From Mesorhizobium sp. 1M-11 (GTDB taxonomy: Bacteria; Pseudomonadota; Alphaproteobacteria; Rhizobiales; Rhizobiaceae): 64,000 nt of DNA. The position numbers and the translations under genes are program-made. Of this stretch, positions 48,952-57,885 are shown in pieces (within the stretch, counting starts at the first letter, position 1; each line of letters starts with the position of its first letter). Location: contig NZ_LJSD01000051.1 of the NCBI RefSeq assembly GCF_001303895.1, positions 186,001 to 250,000 of the forward strand. Direction: 5' to 3'. The notes below the pieces were generated by a model. That model saw nothing but the letters and a program-made list of their open reading frames with translations, was not told where the DNA came from and did no database searches.

Positions 48952-50298
48952 GTGACGCGAAAGAGACGAATATCCAGCATCGGAATGGTGCGGCGATCCC
49001 GTGCGATGGTCACTTCGCCCCGGCTCTGGAAGCCGCGCCTCGTCTTCTGGGCGGGCGCTTTCGCCATCGGCATCATCAGCGCCGCCTTTGCCTATCTGGC
49101 AGACGAAGCGCAGAAGCTCTTTTCCGGAATCACCGGCGGTGGCGGCTGGCATGGCTATATCCCCCTGGCCCTGACGCCGCTCGGCTTCATGCTGTGCGCC
49201 TGGCTGGCGTTTCGCTTCTTCCCCGGCTCGCAAGGCAGCGGCATTCCGCAGGCGATCGCCGCACGCCACCTGCGCGAAGACGAGGAACGCAGCCGGTTTC
49301 TTTCGCTGCGCATGGTCTGGGGCAAGATCACTCTCACCATCATCGGCCTGCTATGCGGCGCCTCCATCGGCCGCGAGGGGCCGACCGTGCAGGTCGGCGC
49401 CTCGATCATGGTCCAGGCGGCCCGCTGGGGCGGCATGGCCCAGGCACGCGGACTGATCCTGGCAGGTTCGGCGGCAGGCATCGCGGCCGCATTCAACACG
49501 CCGCTAGCCGGCATTGTTTTTGCCATCGAGGAGATGGGACGCTCCTATCAGGCCCGCACCAACGGCGTCGTCCTGTCGGCGGTCATCCTGGCAGGCCTCG
49601 CTTCCCTCGCTTTGGTCGGCACCTATACCTATTTCGGCATCAGCCAGGCGAGCGCCGCGTTCCCCGATGACTGGCCCCTGGTGATCGCCTGCGGCATCAT
49701 CGGCGGCGCGGCCGGCGCGATCTTTTCTTCCGCAACGCTGAAGATCACGCGCCGCATCCGCCGCTGGCGCACGGACTTTCCATTGAGCCGCACCTTGATC
49801 GTTGCGGGATGCGCGGGTGCGGTCGTCGCCGTCATCGGCATGCTTTCTTCCGGCGCAACGTTCGGCACGGGCTATGCGCAGGCCAGAAGCGCCATCGAGG
49901 GCAATGCGCTGCCGCCGCTCTTCTTCGTCGAAAAATTCATCGTCAGCCTCGCCTCCACGGTTTCGGGCATTCCGGGAGGCCTGTTCGCGCCATCGCTTTC
50001 GGTGGGCGCGGGGCTGGGCTCGACGCTCGGGCAGATCTTCGGCGCTGATGTCAGCCTGGCGGCGATCCTCGGCATGGCCGGGTATTTCGCTGGCGTCGTG
50101 CAGGCCCCGATGACCGCCTTCGTCATCATCCTGGAAATGACCGGCAATCATGACAACGTCATCCCGCTGATGGCCGCGTCCATGCTCGGCTACGGCACCG
50201 CGCGCCTGATCTCGCCGGAGCCGCTTTATCATTCCCTGGCGCGGCTGTTCCTGGCCGATGCGATACGGCGCAGGCGAGTCGAGCAGCATCCCACGTGA
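48952..50298 (+). CDS. ClC-family chloride channel/antiporter
   Basis: 448 aa. GTG start at 48952 fits GGAGGGG 5 bp upstream. Motifs: GSQGSGIPQA (first anion site), GREGPTVQ with the gating Glu, AFNTPLAGIVFAIEE with the second proton-path Glu, and GIPGGLFAPSLSVGA. The presence of both Glu suggests a Cl/H antiporter. About ten to eleven membrane helices. No CBS domains. Confidence 0.9.
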   Translation: MTRKRRISSIGMVRRSRAMVTSPRLWKPRLVFWAGAFAIGIISAAFAYLADEAQKLFSGITGGGGWHGYIPLALTPLGFMLCAWLAFRFFPGSQGSGIPQAIAARHLREDEERSRFLSLRMVWGKITLTIIGLLCGASIGREGPTVQVGASIMVQAARWGGMAQARGLILAGSAAGIAAAFNTPLAGIVFAIEEMGRSYQARTNGVVLSAVILAGLASLALVGTYTYFGISQASAAFPDDWPLVIACGIIGGAAGAIFSSATLKITRRIRRWRTDFPLSRTLIVAGCAGAVVAVIGMLSSGATFGTGYAQARSAIEGNALPPLFFVEKFIVSLASTVSGIPGGLFAPSLSVGAGLGSTLGQIFGADVSLAAILGMAGYFAGVVQAPMTAFVIILEMTGNHDNVIPLMAASMLGYGTARLISPEPLYHSLARLFLADAIRRRRVEQHPT

Positions 50299-50328
50299 CC
50301 GCGCCGGGTTACGGCCGGGACGAACCGC

Positions 50329-50574
50329 TCAATCCGATACCCGGACGCCACGTTTGTGCATCGCGAAAAGCAGCGCTCCTCCGAATGCCGCTATCGCCAG
50401 CCCGCCCCACCACGGCATCGGAAAACCGTAGGCGGCGAGGATGCCCGGCAGGGCGATCTTCTTGCCCCAGATGAGCTCCACCACGGTCGCGATGAGGCCT
50501 TGCCCAACAAAGACGATCCAGATTGCTGCGGCCCAGGGAGAAATGTGTTTCTTTGCGGGGGTCCGTTCACTCAA
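50329..50574 (-). CDS. Small two-TM membrane protein
   Basis: 81 aa from a TTG at 50574, chosen because AAAGGAG is 7 bp upstream and the longer in-frame ATGs cross the operator. Two hydrophobic segments (WAAAIWIVFVGQGLIATVVELIW and WWGGLAIAAFGGALLFAM). No family recognised. Divergent from TetR at 50636; the TGATACGATCGTATCA palindrome lies 20 bp upstream, so TetR may control it. Confidence 0.6.
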   Translation of the reverse strand: MSERTPAKKHISPWAAAIWIVFVGQGLIATVVELIWGKKIALPGILAAYGFPMPWWGGLAIAAFGGALLFAMHKRGVRVSD

Positions 50575-50593
50575 TGTCGTTCTCCTTTTTATG

Positions 50594-50609
50594 TGATACG
50601 ATCGTATCA
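50594..50609. promoter_or_regulatory. TetR operator TGATACGATCGTATCA
   Basis: Perfect 16 bp dyad in an AT-rich divergent promoter region between the small membrane protein and the TetR gene. The arms TGATACGA/TCGTATCA match the size of QacR/BetI-like sites. Confidence 0.7.
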
Positions 50610-50635
50610 TAAAAGAAAAACCAGACAATCGCTGC

Positions 50636-51238
50636 ATGCCAAAACGTGTCGATCACAATTTGCGCCGCCTCCAGATCGCCGAGGCGCTGTGGAGGATCGC
50701 GGCGAGCCGTGGTCTGGAAGAGGTGTCGATGCGCCAGGTGGCGGCGGAGGCCGGCGTGTCGACGCGGCTGGTTCAATACTATTTCGAGACACGCGAGCGC
50801 CTGCTCGTCGAAGCGCTTGCGCTGCGCAACGAGCATGATCGCAAACGCATCGAGGGCCGGCTGCCCGAGGGCGCCTCGCTGAGGGATGCGATCCGGGTGC
50901 TGCTGCTCGGACTGCTGCCGCTCGATGAGGAGAGCCGGCAGTCGACGCTGATCCAGCTTGCCTACGGGGTCCGGGCCGTGAACGATCCGCTGCTGGCCGA
51001 GCATGTCATCCGCCCTTCCAAGCCCGGACTGGACGAACTCGTCACCGAGCTGCTGGCCGGCGCGCAGGCCGCCGGGCAACTTCACGAGGGCCTGGAGCTG
51101 ATGCGTGAGGCCGGAACCTTGCTCGCCCTGTCGAACGGCATGTCCTACGACGTGCTGATGGGCATGCGCAGCGCCGACGATGCCATCGCGCTGGTCGACT
51201 ACAATCTCCGGCGCGTCTTCCTATCTGAAGCGACATGA
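50636..51238 (+). CDS. TetR-family regulator (BetI-like)
   Basis: 200 aa. HTH: IAEALWRIAASRGLEEVSMRQVAAEAGVSTRLVQYYFETRERLLVEAL, very close to BetI. The ligand domain holds ELVTELLAGAQAAG. It overlaps the nucleotidyltransferase ATG by four bases (ATGA), so the two are co-translated. Presumably autoregulated through the palindrome at 50594. Confidence 0.9.
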   Translation: MPKRVDHNLRRLQIAEALWRIAASRGLEEVSMRQVAAEAGVSTRLVQYYFETRERLLVEALALRNEHDRKRIEGRLPEGASLRDAIRVLLLGLLPLDEESRQSTLIQLAYGVRAVNDPLLAEHVIRPSKPGLDELVTELLAGAQAAGQLHEGLELMREAGTLLALSNGMSYDVLMGMRSADDAIALVDYNLRRVFLSEAT

Positions 51239-52125
51239 AGCCGTCCAAGAAACCCCCACCCAAGAAACCCGGGGCAGGCCAAGACATGCATGGTGCGAGC
51301 CTGGACAGCGCCGATGATATTTTGCGGAACCACATCGCGGGCGTGGTCGACGACCTCAGGACCGAGCTGGGAGACCGCCTTTGCGCCGTCATCCTGCACG
51401 GCTCGCTTGCCATGGAGAGTTTTCATGCCCCGAAGAGCGATGTGGACCTGCTGGTGCTGGTGGAGGACCTGTCGGCCGACCAGGCGCGCCGGCTGTACAG
51501 CCTTTTCGAGCGGCATCATTCGCACAGGCCCTATGCCGGCGGCCTCGAGGTGAGCGTCATCGATGCCGCCGATGCAAAGTCGCCGCAGCACCCGTTGCCC
51601 AGCCTCGTCCATTTCAGCGAGACGACCAGCGGATGGCAGCCGTGGCCCGAGGGCAAGCCACCGACCGACGAAGACCTCCTCGCCCATCTGACGGTGGCCA
51701 GGCATCGCGGCCGCAGCCTCCATGGCCCGGCGCCCCGTGACGCCATCGGTGAACTGCCGTGGGCCGACTACCTGGCCTCGGTGCGCGGCGACATCGACTG
51801 GATCCTGGAAGACGAAAACATCCTCGGATCGCCCTATTACGGGATCCTCAACCTATGCCGCTGGGCCATGATGGCGGAAGCGGCGGAGCGCATCGTGCCG
51901 GGCAAGGAAGAAGCCGGCGTCTGGGCCCTGTCGCACCTGCCGCAAGACCTGAGGGAAATCGTCGCCCAGGCCCTCGCCGCCTATCGGGACCGGAGCTGGC
52001 CGCAAACGATCCGCGAGAGGCAATTGTCAGGCGGACCCTGGCAGCGCACGCCGCTGCTGGAATTCCGGGACTACATGCGCTCGCGCAACGGCAACCGGGA
52101 AGGCGCCGGAACGCCAACCGGGTGA
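51235..52125 (+). CDS. AadA-like aminoglycoside nucleotidyltransferase
   Basis: 296 aa. The nucleotidyltransferase motif HGSLAMESFHAPKSDVDLL gives GS and DxD; the C-terminal DUF4111-type domain shows GILNLCRWAMMAEAAER and KEEAGVWALSHLP, which are typical of AadA/ANT(3''). A Lys/Pro-rich N-terminal extension (KPSKKPPPKKPGAG) is extra. It may adenylylate streptomycin/spectinomycin or another substrate; as a chromosomal gene with its own TetR its function is not proven. Confidence 0.82.
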   Translation: MKPSKKPPPKKPGAGQDMHGASLDSADDILRNHIAGVVDDLRTELGDRLCAVILHGSLAMESFHAPKSDVDLLVLVEDLSADQARRLYSLFERHHSHRPYAGGLEVSVIDAADAKSPQHPLPSLVHFSETTSGWQPWPEGKPPTDEDLLAHLTVARHRGRSLHGPAPRDAIGELPWADYLASVRGDIDWILEDENILGSPYYGILNLCRWAMMAEAAERIVPGKEEAGVWALSHLPQDLREIVAQALAAYRDRSWPQTIRERQLSGGPWQRTPLLEFRDYMRSRNGNREGAGTPTG

Positions 52126-52141
52126 CTGGTTTCGACGTATC

Positions 52142-52456
52142 CTAGCCGTCTTCGGCCTTGCGGCGGCGTTCGATTTCTTCGGGCTCCTTCTCGTCGATGG
52201 TGGTGAGCTCGTCCTGCGCACGGGCGTTTGCGCGCAGCAATTCATCCAGCTTGGCCTGCAGCGCCTGCGTGTCCCGATGTTCCGCCCGCTGGATGAAGAG
52301 CGTCATGGCCCAGGTCGCCATTGTGGCGAAGCCGTGCCAGTCGAAGGTCTCCCGTTCGAAGACGAACCACAGCACGGCGTAGCCGATCAGGATCAGAAAC
52401 GCCCATGGCCGCGCGGTAGCCGTGCCGAGATGGGTCAGGACGCTGGCGACGGTCAT
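52142..52456 (-). CDS. Low-affinity iron permease-family membrane protein
   Basis: 104 aa from ATG 52456, after GAGGAGTG. THLGTATARPWAFLILIGYAVLWFVF, then WAMTLFIQRAEHRDTQALQAKLDELL is the characteristic pattern of this family (two TM helices and a cytoplasmic helix). Bacterial members are not proven iron carriers. The tail is charged. Convergent with the nucleotidyltransferase. Confidence 0.8.
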   Translation of the reverse strand: MTVASVLTHLGTATARPWAFLILIGYAVLWFVFERETFDWHGFATMATWAMTLFIQRAEHRDTQALQAKLDELLRANARAQDELTTIDEKEPEEIERRRKAEDG

Positions 52457-52489
52457 GCGCTCACTCCTCGGTTCGGCCACCAGCTTCCG

Positions 52490-52515
52490 GGAACGGCAAC
52501 GCTGCCTCGACTGTT
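52490..52515 (+). promoter_or_regulatory. EcfG-type stress promoter (small membrane protein)
   Basis: GGAAC (52490-52494), 17 bp, TGTT (52512-52515); 33 bp before the ATG of the gene at 52548. Confidence 0.5.
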
Positions 52516-52547
52516 ATCCCGCCATAGGGCCGCAAAGGGCCATCGCG

Positions 52548-52670
52548 ATGCCAACAGTCATGAAGATTGCGCTGATCGTCGCCGTCCTGCTGGCGATGTT
52601 CTACATCGGGTTCCTGTTCTCGACGGGCGGGCCGGGCGCGTTGATCATCCCCGGCCATACGCCGCAATAG
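52548..52670 (+). CDS. Very small single-TM membrane protein
   Basis: 40 aa: MPTVMKIALIVAVLLAMFYIGFLFSTG... with one TM helix, then a short GPGALIIPGHTPQ tail. ATG 52548 or 52560 (MKIALIV). The TM-plus-tail form and an EcfG-like promoter upstream suggest a stress-induced membrane peptide. No homologue family can be named. Confidence 0.55.
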   Translation: MPTVMKIALIVAVLLAMFYIGFLFSTGGPGALIIPGHTPQ

Positions 52671-52690
52671 CCAGGCCCTGGTCCTTCAGC

Positions 52691-53017
52691 TCATGCCGGA
52701 GGCCATGGCAGCGGGTCGTCGCCGTCCTTGTATTCGGGCATCGATTTCAGCTGCTCCTCGGTGAATGCGGTGACGGCGTGAACCTCGCCGTCTTCGTCAC
52801 GCATGAATTCCAGTTGGTTGGCCTGCAAGGCCACGGGCTTCGTGCCGATACCGAGAAAGCCGCCGACATCGACGATGATCTCGCTGGTCGGACCCGTGCC
52901 GTGGACATGTGAAACCGAGCCCACATTGTCGTCATCGAGACCGTAGACCGTCGCACCCTCGATGATGTCGGGGATCAATTCGGCCTCGGTCAGGCGGACA
53001 TGATTGGTATGGTCCAT
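52691..53017 (-). CDS. PRC-barrel domain protein
   Basis: 108 aa, ATG 53017 preceded by AGGAGAC. IIEGATVYGLDDDNVGSVSHV opens a PRC-barrel as in photosynthetic H-subunit and RimM; the EIIVDVGGFLGIGTKPVAL stretch follows the same pattern. Acidic and soluble. PRC-barrel proteins of this small type are commonly part of the general stress response in rhizobia. An EcfG-type promoter is at 53047-53071. Confidence 0.82.
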   Translation of the reverse strand: MDHTNHVRLTEAELIPDIIEGATVYGLDDDNVGSVSHVHGTGPTSEIIVDVGGFLGIGTKPVALQANQLEFMRDEDGEVHAVTAFTEEQLKSMPEYKDGDDPLPWPPA

Positions 53018-53046
53018 GATTGTCTCCTCTGCGTTTAGACAACCCC

Positions 53047-53071
53047 AACCACCGAACCGGTGCTCCGTTCC
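53047..53071 (-). promoter_or_regulatory. EcfG-type stress promoter (PRC-barrel gene)
   Basis: Minus strand GGAAC (53071-53067), 16 bp, GGTT (53050-53047); 30 bp before the ATG at 53017. Confidence 0.6.
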
Positions 53072-53129
53072 GAAAATCTGCAGCCCGAAAGCCTGCAGCG
53101 ATGCAGGGGACGGCGGGACCGAGGAAAAA

Positions 53130-53154
53130 GGAACGATGGCTATCGGGAAGAGTT
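53130..53154 (+). promoter_or_regulatory. EcfG-type stress promoter (DUF1236 gene)
   Basis: GGAAC (53130-53134), 16 bp, AGTT (53151-53154); 40 bp before the ATG at 53194. Confidence 0.55.
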
Positions 53155-53193
53155 AGCGCCACGAAGGGACTATCCGATCGGAGGAGCTTTCCG

Positions 53194-53904
53194 ATGAAAG
53201 GGATCATCCTGAAAACCACCCTGGCGCTTTGCCTGAGCACCGGCGTCACCACGGCGATGGCGCAGACAGAGCAGCCCGAGATCCTCAAGAAGGATCCAAG
53301 CCAGCAGCAGCCGACCAAGGAGACACCGCCCAGTAACGCCGGGGAAGGCGCCACGGGAGGGGACGGCATGGAGGCGCCCATCAATCCATCGGAGCAGGCA
53401 CCGGCCGAACAGCAGCAGGCCCCCAGCCAAAATCAGCCAGCCGGTGAACAAGGCGGCTCAGGTACGATGAAGTCCGGCGAGCAGAAAGGCAGCGAACAGC
53501 CAGCAGGCCAGGGAGCGCAAGGTACGCAGGGTACAACGACCGATCAGAAAGCGGATCGGCCGAAAACGGAAGGAAGCGGGGAGCCGAAATCCGAACCGGG
53601 TTCCGACACGACGCAGCAGAGCCAGCCTTCGGGCAAGTCCTCCACGACCGTGAACGTCACCGCGGAACAGAAAACCGAGATCACGCAGGTGATCCGAGAG
53701 ACGAAGGTTGCGCCGGCACGTGACATCGACGTCGAGATCTCGGTGGGCGTGGCGATCCCGAGGACTATCGAGGTGCACCGGCTTCCGCCGCGCATCATCA
53801 GGATCGTGCCGGACTACGAAGGCTATGTCTATTTCGTCCTCGATGATGGGCGCATCGTGATCCTGGATCCGGATACCTACGAAGTGGTCGCCGTCCTGGC
53901 CTAG
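53194..53904 (+). CDS. Exported Gln/Gly/Ser-rich protein with DUF1236 domain
   Basis: 236 aa, ATG 53194 behind GGAGGAGC. Signal peptide of 23 residues (cut after AMA). Residues ~25-150 are low-complexity (Gln, Glu, Gly, Pro, Ser) and likely disordered; the last ~85 residues form a DUF1236 domain (VNVTAEQKTEITQVIRE, then VPRTIEVHRLPPRI, IVPDYEGYVYFVLDDGRIVILDP). The domain is abundant in rhizobial periplasmic proteins of unknown role. Its EcfG promoter points to stress induction. Confidence 0.8.
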   Translation: MKGIILKTTLALCLSTGVTTAMAQTEQPEILKKDPSQQQPTKETPPSNAGEGATGGDGMEAPINPSEQAPAEQQQAPSQNQPAGEQGGSGTMKSGEQKGSEQPAGQGAQGTQGTTTDQKADRPKTEGSGEPKSEPGSDTTQQSQPSGKSSTTVNVTAEQKTEITQVIRETKVAPARDIDVEISVGVAIPRTIEVHRLPPRIIRIVPDYEGYVYFVLDDGRIVILDPDTYEVVAVLA

Positions 53905-53956
53905 GGCGGTTCACCGTTTCACGGAAGCGGATCACCAGCCACGGCAAAAAGCATTT

Positions 53957-53982
53957 GGAACCTTCGGGTCCAGGCAGGTGTT
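53957..53982 (+). promoter_or_regulatory. EcfG-type stress promoter (small hydrophilic protein)
   Basis: GGAAC (53957-53961), 17 bp, TGTT (53979-53982); 22 bp before the ATG at 54004, with AAAGGAGG between. Confidence 0.6.
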
Positions 53983-54003
53983 GCGTCTGCAAAGGAGGAC
54001 GCT

Positions 54004-54201
54004 ATGGCCGATGTGAAAAAGACCAAGGACGTTCCAGCGCCGCCGAGAAAGGTGCCCAAGCGGCCCGGCACGGATCCAAGCAACAAACCGGCTCGGGATT
54101 CACGCGAGGATCCGGCTCCCAACCCGGAGGCGGGCGGCAATCTTCCTAAGACCAGCACCCGCGCCGAGGTCGAAAAGGTGAGCCCCAACTTGAAGCGCTA
54201 G
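54004..54201 (+). CDS. Small hydrophilic Lys/Pro-rich protein
   Basis: 65 aa, ATG after AAAGGAGG. Sequence is charged and Pro-rich (VKKTKDVPAPPRKVPKRPG, then ARDSREDPAPNPEAGG), no hydrophobic core, thus disordered. Possible stress protectant or nucleic-acid binder; function unknown. Its stop is one base from the convergent ackA end. Confidence 0.65.
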   Translation: MADVKKTKDVPAPPRKVPKRPGTDPSNKPARDSREDPAPNPEAGGNLPKTSTRAEVEKVSPNLKR

Positions 54202-54202
54202 T

Positions 54203-55372
54203 CTAGGTCGTGCCGATCACCTCGAGCACATGGCGGGCAATCACGATCTCCTCGTCGGCCGGCATGACCTTGACTTCGATCGTGCTGGCCGCAGCGCTGA
54301 TGATTGGATCGTGGGCGAGATTGGAGCTTTCGTCGAGGGCGATGCCCAGCCAGCCCAGCCTGTCGCAGATCGCCTTTCGGACGGCGCTGGACTTTTCACC
54401 GATGCCGGCCGTGAAGACGAGACAGTCGAGCCCGCCCAATGTGTTGGCGAGCGCGGCAATCTCGCGCGCTGCCCGGAAGACGAAAAGCTCGATCGCTTCG
54501 CGCGCCTTGGGATCGGCGCTTGCCTCCAGTTCGCGCATGTCGGCGGAAATTCCCGAAACGCCCAGCAGTCCGGATTTCTCGTAGAGCACATGCTGAAGTT
54601 CATCCGCAGACATCCTGTCGTGCTGCAGCAGGTGAAGCAGCACGCCGGGATCCAGCGTGCCGCAACGCGTCCCCATGACCAGCCCATCCAGTGCGGAAAA
54701 CCCCATGGTCGTGTCGAGACTGCGGCCGTGCCGCATGGCGCACAGGCTGGCACCATTGCCGAGATGGGCGACGACAGTGCGCCGATCCGCCTTCCCCTCG
54801 GCGGCAAGCCGGCTTGCGATGGATTCGAAGGAGAGCCCGTGGAAGCCATAGCGGCGGATGCCCCTTTCCTCATAGCCTCTTGGCAAGGCGAAGCGGTTCG
54901 CGGGAGGATCGATCGTTCGATGAAAGGCCGTATCGAAACATCCGATCTGCCGAAGCTGCGGTCTCAATTTCGCGATCGCGCGGATCGGCGCGACGCTGCC
55001 CGGTTGATGCAGTGGCGAAAGCGGCGTGAGCGCCTCGACGGCGTCGATGCGCTCCGGCGTCAACAGGACAGGATCGAAAAACGACGTCCCGCCATGGACG
55101 ATGCGGTGACCGCAGGCGGATATTTCACGTCCACCGGATTCGGTCTCGACCCAGTCCAGCAGCGCGCCGATCACCCCCTCCTGATCGCCATGCGGGAGAG
55201 CCCGGTCGACAAGAGACTTTCCGTCTTCCGCCTTTGCCTTGATGCGGGCCGAAGGGCCGAACTGCAGGGATCCCCGGGCTGCCATCGTCGGCTCGCCCGC
55301 ACGATCGAGCTCGCAGATGCCGAACTTGACGCTGGACGAACCAGCGTTCAACGCCAGGATCGTCTTGTTCAT
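54203..55372 (-). CDS. ackA: Acetate kinase
   Basis: 389 aa. LALNAGSSSVKF and RIVHGGTSF near the N-terminus, catalytic Asp/Arg region CFDTAFHRT, AHLGNGASLCA and FTAGIGEKSS (adenosine motif) are all present; length typical. It makes ATP from acetyl phosphate, or the reverse. The ATG overlaps the xfp stop by one base (TGATG). With phosphoketolase this forms an ATP-yielding branch from pentose phosphates to acetate. Confidence 0.93.
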   Translation of the reverse strand: MNKTILALNAGSSSVKFGICELDRAGEPTMAARGSLQFGPSARIKAKAEDGKSLVDRALPHGDQEGVIGALLDWVETESGGREISACGHRIVHGGTSFFDPVLLTPERIDAVEALTPLSPLHQPGSVAPIRAIAKLRPQLRQIGCFDTAFHRTIDPPANRFALPRGYEERGIRRYGFHGLSFESIASRLAAEGKADRRTVVAHLGNGASLCAMRHGRSLDTTMGFSALDGLVMGTRCGTLDPGVLLHLLQHDRMSADELQHVLYEKSGLLGVSGISADMRELEASADPKAREAIELFVFRAAREIAALANTLGGLDCLVFTAGIGEKSSAVRKAICDRLGWLGIALDESSNLAHDPIISAAASTIEVKVMPADEEIVIARHVLEVIGTT

Positions 55373-57756
55373 CACGCTCCGGCCTCGCCCGCACGACCAC
55401 GCCAGGTCCAGTTTCGGACCTCCGGCATGTCCTCGCCATGTTCGTGGACATAGGCCTTGTGTTCCTCGATCTTTCCTTCGAGCGCGGCCGAGAACCCAGC
55501 CGACCGCTCCGACAGTTGCGGAAGCCAACGCAGGGCCGCCAAGGCGAGATGGAAGCGATCGATCCCGTTCATGACCGCCATGTCGAAGGGCGTGGTCGTC
55601 GTTCCTTCCTCGCGAAAACCATGGACGTGGAAATTGTCATGGTTGGCGCGTCGGTAGGTCAGCCTGTGAATGAGGTATGGATATCCGTGATAGGCGAAGA
55701 TGACCGGCCTGTCCTGCGAGAAGAGCGCGTCGAAGGTTTCATCGGTGAAGCCGTGCGGATGTTCGCTGTTGGCCTGCAGCGTCATCAGATCCACCACGTT
55801 GACGACCCGGATCCGCAGATCCGGAAACTCCCCGGCGAGAAGATCGACGGCGGCAAGCGTCTCCATGGTGGGGACGTCGCCCGCGCACGCCATCACGAGA
55901 TCGGGATGCTCGCCGGCAGGGCATGTCGAGGCCCATTGCCATATGCCGGCCCCCGCCTTGCAGTGGGCCTCAGCCTCATCGGCTGCCAGCCACTGCGGCG
56001 CAGGCTGCTTGCCCGCGGTGATCACGTTGATGCGGTTCCATGTCTGCAGGCAATGGTCGGTGACCCACAGGAGCGTGTTGGCATCCGGCGGGAAGTACAG
56101 CCGCACGATGTCGGCTTTCTTGTTCGCAACGAAATCGGAAAACCCTGGGTCCTGGTGGCTGAACCCGTTGTGATCCTGCCGCCAGACATGGGACGTCAGA
56201 AGATAGTTAAGCGACGCGATCGGCTTGCGCCACGGCAGTTCCGCCGATGTCTTCAGCCATTTGGCATGCTGGTTGACCATGGAATCCACGATGTGGATGA
56301 AAGCTTCATAGCAGGAGAACAGCCCATGCCTGCCCGTCAGCAGATAGCCTTCCAGCCAGCCCTGGCAGAGATGTTCGGAGAGCACCTCCATGACCCGTCC
56401 TTCCGGAGCAAGATGGACGTCATAGGGCTCGATATCTTCCATCCAGACTCGATCCGTCACCTCGAAAACGGCATCGAGCCGGTTCGACGACGTCTCGTCG
56501 GGCCCCATCAATCGAAAATTGCGCGACGAAGCGTTCGCGCCGATGACGTCGCGCAAATAGGTGCCCATGGTGCGCGTCGCCTCTCCCACGCGACTGCCGG
56601 GCATCGGCACGTCGACGGCAAAGCGCTTCCAGTCGGGCAGCACCAGATCCTTCTTCAGCAACCCGCCATTGGCATAGGGCGACGCCCCCATGCGTTTGGT
56701 GCCCCTGGGAGCGAGAGCGGCGATTTCAGGCTGCAGGCGACCTGACGCGTCGAACAGTCGGTCCGGCTCGTAGCTGCGCATCCAGTCCTCGAGGATCCGG
56801 CGATGCGCGGCATCGCCGCGGGCATTGGAAACCGGCACCTGGTGCGAGCGCCAGAAGCCCTCGACCTTTTCGCCATCGACTTCCTTCGGCCCGGTCCATC
56901 CTTTCGGACTGCGCAGGACGATCATCGGCCAGCGCGGCACCCCGATGGCTTTCGTCTTCGCCGTGCGGGCAGCCGATTGAATGACGCGGATGCGATCCAT
57001 GACTTCGTCGAGGGCCGCGGCCATGAGGGCGTGCATGGCTTTCGGATCGCTGCCTTCGACAAAGAAAGGTTCGTAGCCGTAGCCCATGAAAAGGCTTCTC
57101 AGTTCATCGTCGTCCATCCGCGCCAGCAGCGTGGGATTTGCGATCTTGTAGCCGTTGAGATGGAGGATCGGCAGAACCGCGCCATCCACCTGGGGGTTCA
57201 GGAATTTGTTCGAATGCCATGCGGCGGCCAGAGGCCCCGTCTCGGCTTCGCCGTCGCCGATGACGCAGGCAACGACCAGATCCGGATTGTCGAAGGCCGC
57301 GCCGTAGGCATGGACCAGGGCATAGCCAAGTTCACCGCCCTCGTGGATCGAACCGGGTGTCTCCGGCGCGACATGGCTCGGCACGCCACCGGGGAAAGAA
57401 AACTGCTTGAACAGCTTCTTCATGCCTTCGGCATCGCTGCCGATGTCGGGATAGATCTCGCTGTAGCTTCCTTCCAGCCATGTGTTGGCAACCATGGCCG
57501 GGCCGCCATGGCCGGGACCGCAGATGAAAAGCACGTCGAGATCATGCTCGCGGATCAGGCGGTTCAGATGGACATAGATGAAATTGAGGCCCGGCGTGGT
57601 TCCCCAATGCCCCAGCAGTCTCGGCTTCACATGTTCGGCCCGCAAAGGTTCCCGCAGCAGCGGATTGTCCATCAGATAGATTTGACCGACCGAGAGATAG
57701 TTCGCCGCCCGCCAGTACCGGTCCATCATCTCAAGCTGCGGTGCGTTGCTGGTCAT
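55372..57756 (-). CDS. xfp: Xylulose-5-phosphate/fructose-6-phosphate phosphoketolase
   Basis: 794 aa, full length. TPP enzyme with LGHWGTTPGLNFIYVHLNRLI, GPGHGGPA, SFPGGVPSHVAPETPGSIHEGGELG and VIGDGEAETGPLA (TPP-Mg motif GDGE), then C-terminal HDNFHVHGFREEGTTTTPFDM. ATG 57756 follows GGAG. It cleaves xylulose-5-P to glyceraldehyde-3-P and acetyl phosphate, which AckA turns to acetate and ATP. An EcfG-type promoter (57886-57910) suggests induction under stress or stationary phase. Confidence 0.95.
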   Translation of the reverse strand: MTSNAPQLEMMDRYWRAANYLSVGQIYLMDNPLLREPLRAEHVKPRLLGHWGTTPGLNFIYVHLNRLIREHDLDVLFICGPGHGGPAMVANTWLEGSYSEIYPDIGSDAEGMKKLFKQFSFPGGVPSHVAPETPGSIHEGGELGYALVHAYGAAFDNPDLVVACVIGDGEAETGPLAAAWHSNKFLNPQVDGAVLPILHLNGYKIANPTLLARMDDDELRSLFMGYGYEPFFVEGSDPKAMHALMAAALDEVMDRIRVIQSAARTAKTKAIGVPRWPMIVLRSPKGWTGPKEVDGEKVEGFWRSHQVPVSNARGDAAHRRILEDWMRSYEPDRLFDASGRLQPEIAALAPRGTKRMGASPYANGGLLKKDLVLPDWKRFAVDVPMPGSRVGEATRTMGTYLRDVIGANASSRNFRLMGPDETSSNRLDAVFEVTDRVWMEDIEPYDVHLAPEGRVMEVLSEHLCQGWLEGYLLTGRHGLFSCYEAFIHIVDSMVNQHAKWLKTSAELPWRKPIASLNYLLTSHVWRQDHNGFSHQDPGFSDFVANKKADIVRLYFPPDANTLLWVTDHCLQTWNRINVITAGKQPAPQWLAADEAEAHCKAGAGIWQWASTCPAGEHPDLVMACAGDVPTMETLAAVDLLAGEFPDLRIRVVNVVDLMTLQANSEHPHGFTDETFDALFSQDRPVIFAYHGYPYLIHRLTYRRANHDNFHVHGFREEGTTTTPFDMAVMNGIDRFHLALAALRWLPQLSERSAGFSAALEGKIEEHKAYVHEHGEDMPEVRNWTWRGRAGEAGA

Positions 57757-57885
57757 GGTCTCGCTCCATTTCCTCATCTGCCGAAGTGTTGCGCCGTGGA
57801 ATCCGGGCACAGGGGTTGGGCTCGGCGGAGCCAATGATGACGATACGCGATTGTAACCGCCTGCACACGCTGCCCGACATTCCTC

